A program made the translations under genes and the position numbers. Below the pieces are notes generated by a model, which did not search any database, was not told where the DNA came from, and worked only from the letters and a program-made list of their open reading frames with translations. Source: JACKII01 sp963807085 (lineage in GTDB: Bacteria > Pseudomonadota > Alphaproteobacteria > Bin95). From it: a stretch of DNA of 64,000 nucleotides. The stretch lies in NCBI GenBank assembly GCA_963807085.1, contig CAWEBB010000008.1, positions 7,576 to 71,575 on the forward strand, in the 5' to 3' direction. Below, piece by piece: positions 37,785 to 46,660 of the stretch (its first letter is position 1; the number at the start of each line of letters is the position of its first letter).

Positions 37785-39605
37785 ATGTGCGGCATTGTCG
37801 GATGGGTGTCCCGCGACACTCCCATTGATCCGCCGTCTTTCGAGCGGATGACCGACCGCCTGGCGCATCGAGGGCCGGACGGTCGCGGCACCTGGTATTC
37901 GCCGAGCCGCCGGACCGCGCTCGGCCACCGCCGGCTGGCTATCGTTGACCTCTCGCCGGCCGGCGCCCAACCGATGCCGCTGGCGGAGGCCGGCCTGTGG
38001 CTCACCTACAACGGCGAGATCTATAACCATGCCGCGTTGCGGCGGGAACTCGAGGGGCGGGGGCATGTCTATCGGTCCCGGTCAGACAGCGAGACCATCC
38101 TGCACGCCTATGCCGAATGGGGCGGTGCTTGCGTGTCTCGTCTTCGTGGCATATTCGCTTTCGCCATCTGGGACGAGCGCCGCCAAACCCTCTTCGCCGC
38201 GCGCGACCATGTGGGAGTAAAGCCCTTTTACTACCACACCACGCCCGAGGGCATGGCCTTCGCCTCGCAGCCGCGCGCGTTCTTCGATCTTCCCCGCTTC
38301 CAGGCAACGATTTCCCATCAGGCGTTTGCCGACTACCTGGCTTATGGCATCGTTCCGGGCGAGCGTGGCGCCCATGCCGGCATCAGCAAGCTCTTGCCGG
38401 GGCACACGCTGACCTGGAGCGACGGTGCAATCAGTTTGCGCCGTTACTGGCGGTTGCCGGAAAGCGCCGACATCCACTGCGCAGAGCAGGCGGCCTTGCT
38501 GCTGGGGCCCGCGATCGAGGAAGCTGTCGATCTCCAGCTGATGAGCGACGTTCCGGTTGCCACGTTCCTCAGCGGTGGCATCAACTCCAGCCTGGTTACC
38601 GCCATCGGCACGACCTTGCGCAGCGAGCGAACCGTGGCTTTCACGATGGGCTTTGACGACGAACGCCGGGACGAACGCCCTTTCGCCGCGAAAACTGCCG
38701 AATACTGCGGTGCCGACGCGGTGGTCGGTGTGCTGACCGAAGCGGACGCAGACGGAACCGTCGACGATACCGTCGAAGCCTTCGACGAGCCGTTTGGTAT
38801 CGGGGCGGCACTGCCAATGGTTGCGATCTCCCGGCTGGCTGCCGAGCATTCGGCCAAGGTCGTGTTAACGGGAGACGGCGCCGACGAGTTGTTCGCCGGC
38901 TATCGCCACTACGACACGCTGGCGGCGCATTATCGGCGATGGGGCCAGGCAACCGGCCAGCACATCGGCAACTGGCCGCGTCATTGGCTGATGCGTGCGG
39001 CCAGGGGCCGTTTCGATCCAATGGCCAAATACAGCAGTCATAACGCGGAAATCGCGGGCTCGGTGCGCGAGGCATTGGCGGGTGAAGCAATGCGCGACGC
39101 GTTGGTGGAGCGATGGCGGGAAGTCGAGCATTTCCCTCTGGATCGCGAACCGGTCGAGGCAGCCCGACGATGCGACTTTCACACCTATTTACCTGATGAG
39201 ATCCTGGTAAAGGTCGATCGGGCAACCATGGCTTTCGGCATAGAGGCGAGAGTGCCGTTCGTCGATCCCGAACTGGCGGCGCTTGCTTTCCGCATTGCCA
39301 GCATTCTCCACTATGAACGGAGCGAGCGGAAGGGGCTACTTAAGAGAGTGGCACGCCGCTGGCTTTCCGACGAAATCCTGACGGCGCGCAAAAAAGGCTT
39401 CAGTGCTCCCCTGGGCGCTTGGTTCAATGCGCCGGCTGCCAGGCACCGCCGAATGGTGGAGGCGTTGATGGACGGTAAACTGGTCGCGTCGGGCCTGCTG
39501 CGGCGGGAGGCTATCGAGCCGACGCTTAGAGCCCTCCGCCGACCGGCGGCAGGCTTGCTGCAACTCTACTTGGGCGAAAGGTGGGCAAACCGATGGTGCG
39601 CGTGA
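37785..39605 (+). CDS. asnB: asparagine synthase-like glutamine amidotransferase
   Basis: The protein has 606 residues. Cys2 of 'MCGIVGW' is the glutaminase nucleophile; 'RLAIVDLS' and 'NGEIYNH' complete the N-terminal hydrolase domain. The C-terminal synthetase has 'FLSGGINSSL' (263-270) where AsnB normally has SGGxDSS, so position 267 is Asn instead of Asp. The second metal Asp is intact in 'LTGDGADELFAGY'. In glycan loci such enzymes amidate sugar acids. The Asp-to-Asn change may lower or alter ATP pyrophosphatase activity. It overlaps the next gene by 13 bases. Confidence 0.85.
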   Translation: MCGIVGWVSRDTPIDPPSFERMTDRLAHRGPDGRGTWYSPSRRTALGHRRLAIVDLSPAGAQPMPLAEAGLWLTYNGEIYNHAALRRELEGRGHVYRSRSDSETILHAYAEWGGACVSRLRGIFAFAIWDERRQTLFAARDHVGVKPFYYHTTPEGMAFASQPRAFFDLPRFQATISHQAFADYLAYGIVPGERGAHAGISKLLPGHTLTWSDGAISLRRYWRLPESADIHCAEQAALLLGPAIEEAVDLQLMSDVPVATFLSGGINSSLVTAIGTTLRSERTVAFTMGFDDERRDERPFAAKTAEYCGADAVVGVLTEADADGTVDDTVEAFDEPFGIGAALPMVAISRLAAEHSAKVVLTGDGADELFAGYRHYDTLAAHYRRWGQATGQHIGNWPRHWLMRAARGRFDPMAKYSSHNAEIAGSVREALAGEAMRDALVERWREVEHFPLDREPVEAARRCDFHTYLPDEILVKVDRATMAFGIEARVPFVDPELAALAFRIASILHYERSERKGLLKRVARRWLSDEILTARKKGFSAPLGAWFNAPAARHRRMVEALMDGKLVASGLLRREAIEPTLRALRRPAAGLLQLYLGERWANRWCA

Positions 39606-41041
39606 GAGGCATGTCAGCCACACCGCTCGTTTCTTGGCGGGGCGCAGTTCTGGCCGTCGCGCTGGCCGTTATACTCTCTTGGCCGATGCTATTTACCAGC
39701 GCGCCGTTGGTTTACTACGACACAGCAGGCTACCTGTCGGGCGGTGAACGAGCGGTCGAGTATATTCTGTATATCGCCGAAAAAGCATTGGGGCCGATGA
39801 CGAACGGCGCCGAAGAACAGGCGGGTGCCGTCGAAGGAACCGAAGGCCTGCGCTATGTTCGTTCCATCCCCTACTCCGTCTTCACCTATCTCGCCGCCCA
39901 AACACCGGCAGGGCTGGTCGCGGCAACGGTTCTGCAAACCGCGATGACCCTGTTGATGGTATTCGGTTTGGTAACGCGGGAGCTGCTGGCCCGCCCTTAC
40001 GCTCTGGCGCTGTTATTCCTGCTGATGGCCACACTCACCTCCCTGCCGTGGATTGCGTCCTACGCGATTGCCGACATGTTGGGGGCGGCGGTGCTCGCGT
40101 TTGCGCTCATATTGGTCACCACGTTCGAGCGCATGAGCGGTTGGCAGAAGATTGCGCTGGCCGCAATCGCAACGTTCGCCATCACCAGCCATTACGGCAA
40201 TCTGCCATTTTCCGCGGCCTTGGTCGGATTGGCGCTGGTGGTGCTTGGATGGCGCCGGCGCCTAACTTTCAGTGTGGCAACACTGGCGGTCGTGCCGGTG
40301 CTGGCAGCGGTGGCCTTCAACCTGCTGTCGGCGACGATCGTCTCCAAATCAGGCGGCCCGAGCCTTGCCCCCAAACGACTGCCGGTGGTGCTTTCCCGCT
40401 CAATTCAAGACGGTCCCGCGCGATGGTATCTCCAAGACGCCTGTAGGGATAAGCCCGTTTATGCCATCTGCGAGGTGTTCGACGAAATCCCGAAGACCAT
40501 TCCGGACATTCTTTGGAAAGAGTCCGGCTTGAAAAGCGCAAGTGTGGAACAGCTTAACCGCATCCAGCAGCAAGAACTGACGATCCTGTGGCAGGCCTTT
40601 CTGGCGTATCCGCTTCAACAGACCTGGGCGTTGGGAGGCAATGCCGTTGCGCAATTGTTTCTGTCGGGAACTGATGAGTTCTATCTGACGGAAGATACAA
40701 AGGAATATCTGCCGGCAGAGAGCACAACTGAGCAAAACGCTTGGATTCAGGCATTCGACTGGATCCTTCAATGGTCTCTTGCCGCATCCTACGGCGCCCT
40801 GTTTCTCGGGCTTGTCTTTACCCGATTGTGGCGCTGCCCTGCCGTGCTTGATCCGGTTCTTATGCTGGTCGCGGGCTTCGCCTTCAACGCCGCGGTCTTT
40901 GGTGGTCTCTCGGCCCCGGTCGACCGTTATCAAGCCCGCTTGGCATGGTTACTCCCGGTCGTCTTGGGCCTGATCTGGATCGGCCATGCGCGAGGGAAGC
41001 GGGCGCGCGTTAAAGATTCGCTCGATCCGACAGCGAATTGA
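39593..41041 (+). CDS. polytopic membrane protein of the glycan locus
   Basis: The protein has 482 residues with about 9 or 10 transmembrane segments. The first helix is 'AVLAVALAVILSWPMLF', followed by a large soluble loop with 'YYDTAGYLSGG' and 'RYVRSIPYSVFTYL'. Other helices include 'LALLFLLMATLTSLPWI' and 'WLLPVVLGLIWIGHA'. The layout, an acidic loop after helix 1, recalls GT-C glycosyltransferases or ArnT-like enzymes, but the key DD/DE pair is not clear. Start ATG at 39593 has AAAGGTGG upstream; 39611 is an alternative. It could be a lipid-linked-sugar transferase or polymerase. The 3' end overlaps the convergent gene by 32 bases. Confidence 0.6.
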   Translation: MVRVRGMSATPLVSWRGAVLAVALAVILSWPMLFTSAPLVYYDTAGYLSGGERAVEYILYIAEKALGPMTNGAEEQAGAVEGTEGLRYVRSIPYSVFTYLAAQTPAGLVAATVLQTAMTLLMVFGLVTRELLARPYALALLFLLMATLTSLPWIASYAIADMLGAAVLAFALILVTTFERMSGWQKIALAAIATFAITSHYGNLPFSAALVGLALVVLGWRRRLTFSVATLAVVPVLAAVAFNLLSATIVSKSGGPSLAPKRLPVVLSRSIQDGPARWYLQDACRDKPVYAICEVFDEIPKTIPDILWKESGLKSASVEQLNRIQQQELTILWQAFLAYPLQQTWALGGNAVAQLFLSGTDEFYLTEDTKEYLPAESTTEQNAWIQAFDWILQWSLAASYGALFLGLVFTRLWRCPAVLDPVLMLVAGFAFNAAVFGGLSAPVDRYQARLAWLLPVVLGLIWIGHARGKRARVKDSLDPTAN

Positions 41042-41948
41042 CTTCCCGTTTGGGGTCGAGGCTCCTGCCACGCCGCTCGATCATCATCTGTTTCCCGTAG
41101 CCGAAGACCATCGCGCATTGCGAAAGTACCATCAGGGCCGATTGGCGCTTGCGCCTCGCCGGGGCCGTCTTCAGAGGGTAGCGAAGTAGCTCCATATAAA
41201 ACGACAGCCGTTCGACCTTCGGCCGGTCATCGCCGCGGCGGTCGAGAGCCGCGTGCAGGTAGCGCGCGCCGCGGCCATAGTTGCTATGCTGTTGCCAATA
41301 GCGCTGAAGGTTCAGGTGATGGAAATGATCGACCACCGCAGCATCGACGTAGACCAAGTCTCCGTTGGCGTCGCGCCACCGCATACAGAAATCCCGATCT
41401 TCGGCTGCCGGCAAAGGGAATGTTTCATCGAAGCCGCCGATTGCCAGAAAATCCTGCCGCAGACACCCCATATTGTTGCTCGTAAAAAACTGCTGATCGC
41501 CGTTGGAGGTGAGAAAATAATCGTACAGAAAGCGACAAAGGGTCTGACTGGCTTCGGAAAAAGAGTTCTGATGTAAGGCGTTTACGACCTTACCTCCGAC
41601 GAGCCTATTACCGTTCCTCTGGTGTGCAGCGAGCAGCGTGACTATCCAATCCGGCCGCGGTCTGCAGTCGTCGTCAGTGAAAGCCAGAAACTCTGCCTCA
41701 CTCACGCGAGCCCCCGTATTGCGGGCGCTGGCAGGGCCGGTGTTAGCTTGCCTGACACAGCGAACGGTGGGTCCGAACTCGTCGCATACGGCAGTCAGTG
41801 GTACAGGGCTGCCATCGTCCACGACAATGATATCATAAGCACCGCCCTCCAAGTTCATAAGCGCTCGGAGGCACTCCCGAAGGTTGTCGGGACGGGCGCA
41901 ACTGGGAACGATGATCGAAATGCTTACTGGCGGGGAGTCATTCATCAT
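41010..41948 (-). CDS. family 2 glycosyltransferase
   Basis: The protein has 312 residues. It opens 'ISIIVPSCARPDNLRECLRA', then 'YDIIVVDDGSPVPL' and the DxD region 'FLAFTDDDCRPRPDW'. The catalytic segment is 'LPAAEDRDFCMRWRD'. The C-terminus has amphipathic basic helices. It follows the family 4 gene with an ATGA overlap (41945-41948), so both are one transcript on the minus strand, convergent with the membrane-protein gene. Confidence 0.88.
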   Translation of the reverse strand: MMNDSPPVSISIIVPSCARPDNLRECLRALMNLEGGAYDIIVVDDGSPVPLTAVCDEFGPTVRCVRQANTGPASARNTGARVSEAEFLAFTDDDCRPRPDWIVTLLAAHQRNGNRLVGGKVVNALHQNSFSEASQTLCRFLYDYFLTSNGDQQFFTSNNMGCLRQDFLAIGGFDETFPLPAAEDRDFCMRWRDANGDLVYVDAAVVDHFHHLNLQRYWQQHSNYGRGARYLHAALDRRGDDRPKVERLSFYMELLRYPLKTAPARRKRQSALMVLSQCAMVFGYGKQMMIERRGRSLDPKREVNSLSDRANL

Positions 41949-43153
41949 CGGGCCATTTTGGTTTCGAAAGCCGTAATCGTGTCTGCATACATCGCTTCCA
42001 GGCGCGTCAGCGTCGCCTCTCGGCTATATTGTTCTATCGCCACCCTTCGGCCTTCCATTCCCATGCGCTCCGCTACATTCCGGTCGCTCGTGAGCAGTTC
42101 CAGCTTTGCGGCAAGTTCTATTGGATCACTCGGCTGCACCAGAAACCCCGTTTCGCCGTGCCTGACCAGATCAGACTGGCCGCCGACGTCGGATGCTATT
42201 ACTGCCGTGCCGCGCATCATCGCTTCCGTGGTAACGTTTCCAAACGGTTCATGCCAAAGCGAAGGAACCACCTGGACCCACGCTCGATCAAACTCGGACT
42301 CCATCTGCGGTCGCGACAGGTGGCCTAAGAAACGGACCTTCGCATGAAGCTCGCCCATGCCTTGAGACAACGCTTCGTGCTCGGGCCCGGTTCCCGCAAT
42401 CAGGAGGAGAAGGTCGGGATTTTTTTTCGCTGCAATCTTCAACGCCTCCATGAGCACGCCGATCCCTTTCTCTCTGGATAGGCGACCGGCATAAGCAATG
42501 GTCGGAGGCGATTGGAGAGCCGGGCGCATCGGGCGATCATCGACGCCATTGCCGAGAACGGCCACATTCTCCCATCCGTCCTCTGCAAACAATCCGGCCA
42601 TTCGGCTGCTCAGGGTGGCCACTTTGTCGAAAGATGAACGCCACCATCGCACCATTGCGCGCTGAACCATGGCAGAGGCCCAGGTCTTCGGCGCCACACA
42701 GCCTGACGAAACGCAAACACGGCCGGGCCGAACGGTGCAGATGTCGCCGTTCGGCAAGAGTTTCAGGCCGTTCGGACAAATCGCTTTGTATACCGCCGGC
42801 TGAAAAAACGTCGGAGTCCGCTTCAATAGCGGCAGGATCAGCGGTGAGATCTGCCAGAGAAACATCCGAATGTGCACAACCTGCGGCGCGAATTCCCGGA
42901 GTTCCTGGCGAAATTGCGCCAGCGCGTCGAGGTTGATCGTCTGTGTCAAGGCCTGGCCAATGTCGGTGCGCCCGCGGCAGCTCCGATCGGCCAACAGCGG
43001 AAAGCCACCGGTCAGCGCCGCGTCGCTCGAAAAAAGTCTGACCTGATGCCCACGCCGCCGGAGACCATCGCGGATCGCGAGCATCTGCAGCTCGGCTCCG
43101 CCGGTCGCACGACCATAGTCGTTCACCAGCAGCACTTTCAGGGGATTAGTCAT
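41945..43153 (-). CDS. family 4 glycosyltransferase
   Basis: This is a 402-residue GT-B enzyme. The donor-site motifs are 'YAGRLSREKGIGVLMEAL' (Arg-x-x-x-x-Lys) and 'EPFGNVTTEAMMRGTAVIAS' (E-x7-E). The acceptor domain begins 'VLLVNDYGRATGGAELQML'. A 'CVSSGCVAPKTW' Cys-containing segment in the middle is unusual. It retains anomeric configuration and extends the glycan. The start at 43153 is preceded by two more ATG-ACT repeats out of frame, described separately. Confidence 0.87.
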   Translation of the reverse strand: MTNPLKVLLVNDYGRATGGAELQMLAIRDGLRRRGHQVRLFSSDAALTGGFPLLADRSCRGRTDIGQALTQTINLDALAQFRQELREFAPQVVHIRMFLWQISPLILPLLKRTPTFFQPAVYKAICPNGLKLLPNGDICTVRPGRVCVSSGCVAPKTWASAMVQRAMVRWWRSSFDKVATLSSRMAGLFAEDGWENVAVLGNGVDDRPMRPALQSPPTIAYAGRLSREKGIGVLMEALKIAAKKNPDLLLLIAGTGPEHEALSQGMGELHAKVRFLGHLSRPQMESEFDRAWVQVVPSLWHEPFGNVTTEAMMRGTAVIASDVGGQSDLVRHGETGFLVQPSDPIELAAKLELLTSDRNVAERMGMEGRRVAIEQYSREATLTRLEAMYADTITAFETKMAR

Positions 43154-43184
43154 TCAGCGGTCAGTCATTCAGGGGGTTAGTCAT
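43151..43184 (-). repeat. triplicated start-codon region creating two short upstream frames
   Basis: Read on the minus strand, ATG-ACT-(A/G)A(C/T)-C occurs three times with 16- and 15-base spacing (ATG at 43184, 43168 and 43153). The third starts the glycosyltransferase (MTNPLK). The first starts a seven-codon frame ending at 43161 (MTNPLND, stop); the second a four-codon frame (MTDR, stop) ending at 43154, directly abutting the real ATG as TGA-ATG. The pattern suggests slipped-strand duplication that created tandem leader peptides coupled to the gene. Confidence 0.7.
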
Positions 43185-43473
43185 TTAGTAGGTGAGTTCA
43201 TCTACCACCTGTGATCCGCCACCCTATCGCCCAGTTTCGGAAGTGCCGCAAGGCGGTCGAGACGGGTGTATCCTTCCCACGCAGTTCAGTGTCCGGACGG
43301 CATACGATATGAAGCCCCATTGACGCCCAACCCGCACTTGCCGTACGTAAGCGCACCAATCATTCGCCGCTTGCAGCGGCGCGCAGGGACGAAAAGCCTC
43401 AATACCGCCGGTGATTGTCTTTTGCAGAACACTTCTTTAGGCAAATCCCACCTTCCGGCCTTCTGGAATATCT
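43154..43473. other. divergent intergenic region with start-codon repeats
   Basis: This gap separates the leftward GT4 from the rightward GT4. Apart from the tandem repeat at 43154-43184 there is no supported gene, and open frames on either strand show no similarity. It should hold two divergent promoters. Confidence 0.5.
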
Positions 43474-44748
43474 ATGGATTTGCGTGTGAAAACGAGAACA
43501 TCCTCCAATGCCTCGTCGGAGCGATCGGCATATCGCGTAGGCCTCGTCGTCGGAGACTTTCCGGTCATCTCCGAAACCTTCGTCATCAATCAAGCAACGG
43601 GATTGCTCGATCGCGGGCATGATCTTGCCATTCTGCCGATGAACGGTCAGCGGCCGCCGGATAACCCCATGCATCATGCAGTGAAGCAGTACGATCTGCT
43701 GTCGCGTACGTATCGCCCGTTCGCGGGATCCGTGCTGATCGGCCCCTTTTCCGGTCATCCAGTCGATCCGCAAGCGGACTGGTCGCTTCTTCGGCGTGCC
43801 TGCTCGCTGATAGCTCAGGCCGGGATGGTGGTGCCGGCGGGCCGGTTTGATATCGTGCACTGTCAGTTCGCGACACTCGGCCTGGAAATTCAGACATTGC
43901 GCCAGCTTGGTCTGCTGCAATTCGATAAACTTGTCGTCCATTTGCGCGGGTCGGATGTTTCCCGGTTCGTTCAGGAAAAAGGGCCGGATGTTTACCGCGC
44001 TTTGTTCCGGTCGGCCGACCTGCTGATCGCCAATTGCGAATATTTCCGTGACCGCGCGATCGCCCTTGGAGCGCCGCCCGAGAACGTCATCGTCATCGGC
44101 TCGGCCATCGATTGCAGCCGGTTTCCGCTCGTCAAACGCGAGCGCCTCGCCGGACAGCCTCGTCGCCTGATTTCGATCGGTCGTTTGGTGGAAAAAAAAG
44201 GATACGAGTTCGCGATTCGCGGCTTCGCTCTTGCCGCCAAAAAACACCCAGGACTTCAATATGATATTGTTGGAGAGGGGCCGTTGCGCGGCGAGTTGAC
44301 CGGGTTGATCGAAGAGCTTGGCTTGGAAAGCCAGGTTCACCTTCTGGGGGCGATGACCCAGGACCGGATCCTGGACCGGCTGAAAGCGGCCGATGCGATG
44401 ATCGCAGTCAGCGTGCGGGCGTCCTCCGGCGATGAGGATGCGCCCGTCAATTCACTGAAGGAAGGGATGGCAACCGGGCTGCCGATCGTCGCGTCCCGGC
44501 ATGGCGGCATACCGGAACTGGTTGAGGACGGCGTGCACGGCTATCTTGTTCGGGAGCGAAACTCCGAAGATATTGCAAAAGCTCTTGTGCGATTGTTAAG
44601 CGAACCGGGACGATGGCTCAAGATGGGAGAATTGGGGAGGTCCAAAGTCAAGAAAACCTATGACATTTCAGTGGTCATGGACAAATTAGAGTCTTCATAT
44701 CGAAATCTTTGGGCATCTGGGGCGAGTCCGGTTCGTTCAGGTTCATAG
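43474..44748 (+). CDS. family 4 glycosyltransferase, WcaL/colanic-acid type
   Basis: The protein has 424 residues. The N-terminus 'FPVISETFVINQATGLLDRG' is characteristic of the WcaL-like group; the donor site has 'ISIGRLVEKKGYEFAIRGF' and 'EDAPVNSLKEGMATGLPIVA' with E-x7-E. It transfers a sugar during surface-glycan assembly on the inner face of the membrane. The ATG at 43474 was chosen because no other Met precedes the family similarity. It is the last clear gene of the glycan locus, followed by a hairpin. Confidence 0.87.
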   Translation: MDLRVKTRTSSNASSERSAYRVGLVVGDFPVISETFVINQATGLLDRGHDLAILPMNGQRPPDNPMHHAVKQYDLLSRTYRPFAGSVLIGPFSGHPVDPQADWSLLRRACSLIAQAGMVVPAGRFDIVHCQFATLGLEIQTLRQLGLLQFDKLVVHLRGSDVSRFVQEKGPDVYRALFRSADLLIANCEYFRDRAIALGAPPENVIVIGSAIDCSRFPLVKRERLAGQPRRLISIGRLVEKKGYEFAIRGFALAAKKHPGLQYDIVGEGPLRGELTGLIEELGLESQVHLLGAMTQDRILDRLKAADAMIAVSVRASSGDEDAPVNSLKEGMATGLPIVASRHGGIPELVEDGVHGYLVRERNSEDIAKALVRLLSEPGRWLKMGELGRSKVKKTYDISVVMDKLESSYRNLWASGASPVRSGS

Positions 44749-45056
44749 CCGCACGCAGTGAAGAAGCCTTTGGGCTTTTTGAAGCGCAATAGCGCCGACG
44801 GCGTCCCTAATGACCGCGCAAATCATTGGCGGCGCCGGGGCACGCAGTTCAAATCTCAAACCTTTGCACGAGGGCTACTGTGGCGAATTCAAAGTCAATA
44901 CAATGGCCCCTTATTAACGCTGAATTAACGCATGCAGGATCAGGCGTATATCGACGCGGCTCACCCCATCTTCTTTACAAGGTGGATAAAAGCAGAAAAT
45001 CATATGCGCGAAGCGGATCGATCCTTGGGGATGTGCCGCAGCGTGTTGGGTTCTAA
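44749..45056. other. 308-base gap at the left edge of the pho/ars island
   Basis: The gap holds the hairpin after the glycosyltransferase and then no supported gene up to phoR. Base use changes: the stretch 44880-45050 is more AT-rich than its neighbours, as often seen at island ends. No direct repeat of the tRNA-Ser 3' end (53621-53650) was found here by eye. Confidence 0.45.
44764..44780 (+). terminator. short intrinsic terminator after the glycan locus
   Basis: AAGCC (44764-44768) and GGCTT (44773-44777) pair around TTTG, followed by a run of T. The stem is only 5 bp, so efficiency is uncertain. It lies 16 bases after the glycosyltransferase stop. Confidence 0.5.
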
Positions 45057-46082
45057 ATGGACAGGCAGTGGATTGACGATTATCTGAACGCGGTGCCGTT
45101 GCCGATGGTACTGATCGACGCCGATGCCCGGATTGTAGCCGCGAACCGCGCAGGCAAAGCACTGATCGGTGCGGGCCAGGTTGGTCGCCATCACGCCATT
45201 GCCCTGCGACAGCCCGCCCTGCTCGCCGCCATCGAGACGGCCCTCCTACACGGCTCCCGCGGAGAGGCGCGCTATGTGATCCTGAGCCCCTCGCAGGAGG
45301 TGACCTATCGCGTCACGGTCTCTTCGACCTCCATCGGTGACAGGCGCGGCGTGCTCTGCGCCTTCGAAGACATCACAGAGCAGGAACTCATCGGCCAGTT
45401 CCGGCGCGATTTCATCGCCAATGTCAGCCATGAATTGCGCACCCCGCTGACCACCCTCGTCGGCTTCATCGAAACCTTGCGAAATACTGCCAAAGACAAT
45501 TCGGCGGCGCGCGATCGCTTCCTGACGATCATGCAGCGCGAGGCGGGGCGGATGAACCGCCTTGTCCAGGATTTGCTGTCGCTGTCGAAGGTCGAGGCTC
45601 AGGAACGCCAGAGACCCACCACGCCTGTAAACCTTGGCGATCTGGCTCATGCCGCCTGTGACAGCTTGCGTCCCTTTGCCGATGAGGCGGGCGTGACGCT
45701 GAAACTGACCGCGGTTGAACCGGCGCCTTGCATCCCTGCGGATGCGGATCAACTGATGCAGGTACTGCAGAATCTGATCGAGAACGCGATCAAATATGGC
45801 ACCCCCGGAACGCAGGTGACGGTTGCCATGCACTCGCCAGAAGACGATCCGATGCTGCGCATCGATGTGATCGACAACGGCAAAGGGATCGACCAAATGC
45901 ACTTGCCGCGCCTGACCGAGCGGTTCTACCGCATCGACGATCACCGATCGCGTCAGAAAGGCGGCACGGGCCTGGGCCTTTCCATTGTCAAGCATATTCT
46001 CAACCGGCATCGCGGCCGGCTTGAAATCAGCAGCGAGCAAGGCAAAGGATCGTGCTTTTCGGTTTTTCTCCCGAAAAGCTGA
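45057..46082 (+). CDS. phoR: phosphate-regulon sensor histidine kinase PhoR
   Basis: This 341-residue kinase has an N-terminal PAS domain (about 8-100, 'VPLPMVLIDADARIVAANRA'), the dimerisation/phosphoacceptor helix 'FIANVSHELRTPLTTLVG' and an ATPase domain with N box 'NLIENAIKYG', G1 'IDVIDNGKGID' and G2 'GGTGLGLSIVKHI'. Unlike enterobacterial PhoR it has no transmembrane segment, consistent with shorter forms in Rhodobacterales. It should phosphorylate PhoB when phosphate is scarce. Reading frame and motifs are intact, in contrast to the genes downstream. Confidence 0.9.
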   Translation: MDRQWIDDYLNAVPLPMVLIDADARIVAANRAGKALIGAGQVGRHHAIALRQPALLAAIETALLHGSRGEARYVILSPSQEVTYRVTVSSTSIGDRRGVLCAFEDITEQELIGQFRRDFIANVSHELRTPLTTLVGFIETLRNTAKDNSAARDRFLTIMQREAGRMNRLVQDLLSLSKVEAQERQRPTTPVNLGDLAHAACDSLRPFADEAGVTLKLTAVEPAPCIPADADQLMQVLQNLIENAIKYGTPGTQVTVAMHSPEDDPMLRIDVIDNGKGIDQMHLPRLTERFYRIDDHRSRQKGGTGLGLSIVKHILNRHRGRLEISSEQGKGSCFSVFLPKS

Positions 46083-46106
46083 TTGCGACAGATGGGTTTC
46101 ATAAAA

Positions 46107-46124
46107 CTGTTACATGGCTGTCGC
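46107..46124 (+). promoter_or_regulatory. Pho box upstream of the pst genes
   Basis: CTGTTAC-ATGG-CTGTCGC consists of two 7-base repeats close to the PhoB consensus CTGTCAT, separated by 4 bases to give the 11-base repeat period. It lies 81 bases before the pstS ATG and just after phoR. PhoB-phosphate would activate pstS from here. Confidence 0.75.
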
Positions 46125-46204
46125 AAAAGCGTAGCAAACCGCAGGTAGAGCAGCAGTGCGGACCGTACCTCTGACGACCGCCTCGACACGACACGAGAAA
46201 TTCC

Positions 46205-46660
46205 ATGTCCAGCACGATACTTGCGACCTCTACCCTGGCCATTCTGATAGTGTCGGCTACCGCTGCTGCCGCACGCGATCAGGTGCAGTTGGCAGGCTCG
46301 TTCTCCGTGCTGCTCTATGCCACGATCGTTGCCGAACTCTTCGGCGAGAATACGGATTTCCCCACGCCGGTGACCGATTCCGGCGGATCTTCGGCTGGCC
46401 TGAACAGGTTTTCCGAGGGCGTGGGCGCCAGGATCGCCAGCAACAAGGACGGGATCGGCGTGTTCGGGTTGTGGTTCTACGAGAACAACACGGCGAAGCT
46501 TCAGGTGGCCACGATGAACGGCATCGCGCCCTCTGCCGATACCATCGCCTCGGGCGCATATCCGGTCTCACGGCCGATTTTCTTCTACGTCAAGCATTAT
46601 CCTCGCCGCTTGTGTCGCCATCGCCACAACGGCGGGCATCGTCGCCTCCATGTTGCTTGA
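46205..46660 (+). pseudogene. pstS: pstS with a large internal deletion, running into pstC
   Basis: The frame starts with a signal peptide and the N-terminal phosphate-binding 'AGSFSVLLYATIVAELFGEN' and 'VTDSGGSSAG'. After 'NRFSEGVG' (residue 74, near 46427) it jumps directly to 'ARIASNKDGIGVFG', which in normal PstS (about 340 residues) lies some 180 residues later. The C-terminal 'YPVSRPIFFYVKH' is then followed at 46597 by sequence from the middle of pstC in another frame. The middle of the binding protein, with half of its phosphate ligands, is absent, so it cannot bind phosphate normally. The open frame ends at 46660. Confidence 0.85.

Noticed and set aside
44749..45056. Left att site copy of the tRNA-Ser 3' end
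   Set aside because: No convincing repeat of TGGCGGACAGGGAGGG was found by eye on either strand.
45057..46082. phoR as a truncated kinase lacking its membrane anchor
   Set aside because: Short cytosolic PhoR forms with PAS-HisKA-HATPase are normal in related alphaproteobacteria; motifs are complete.
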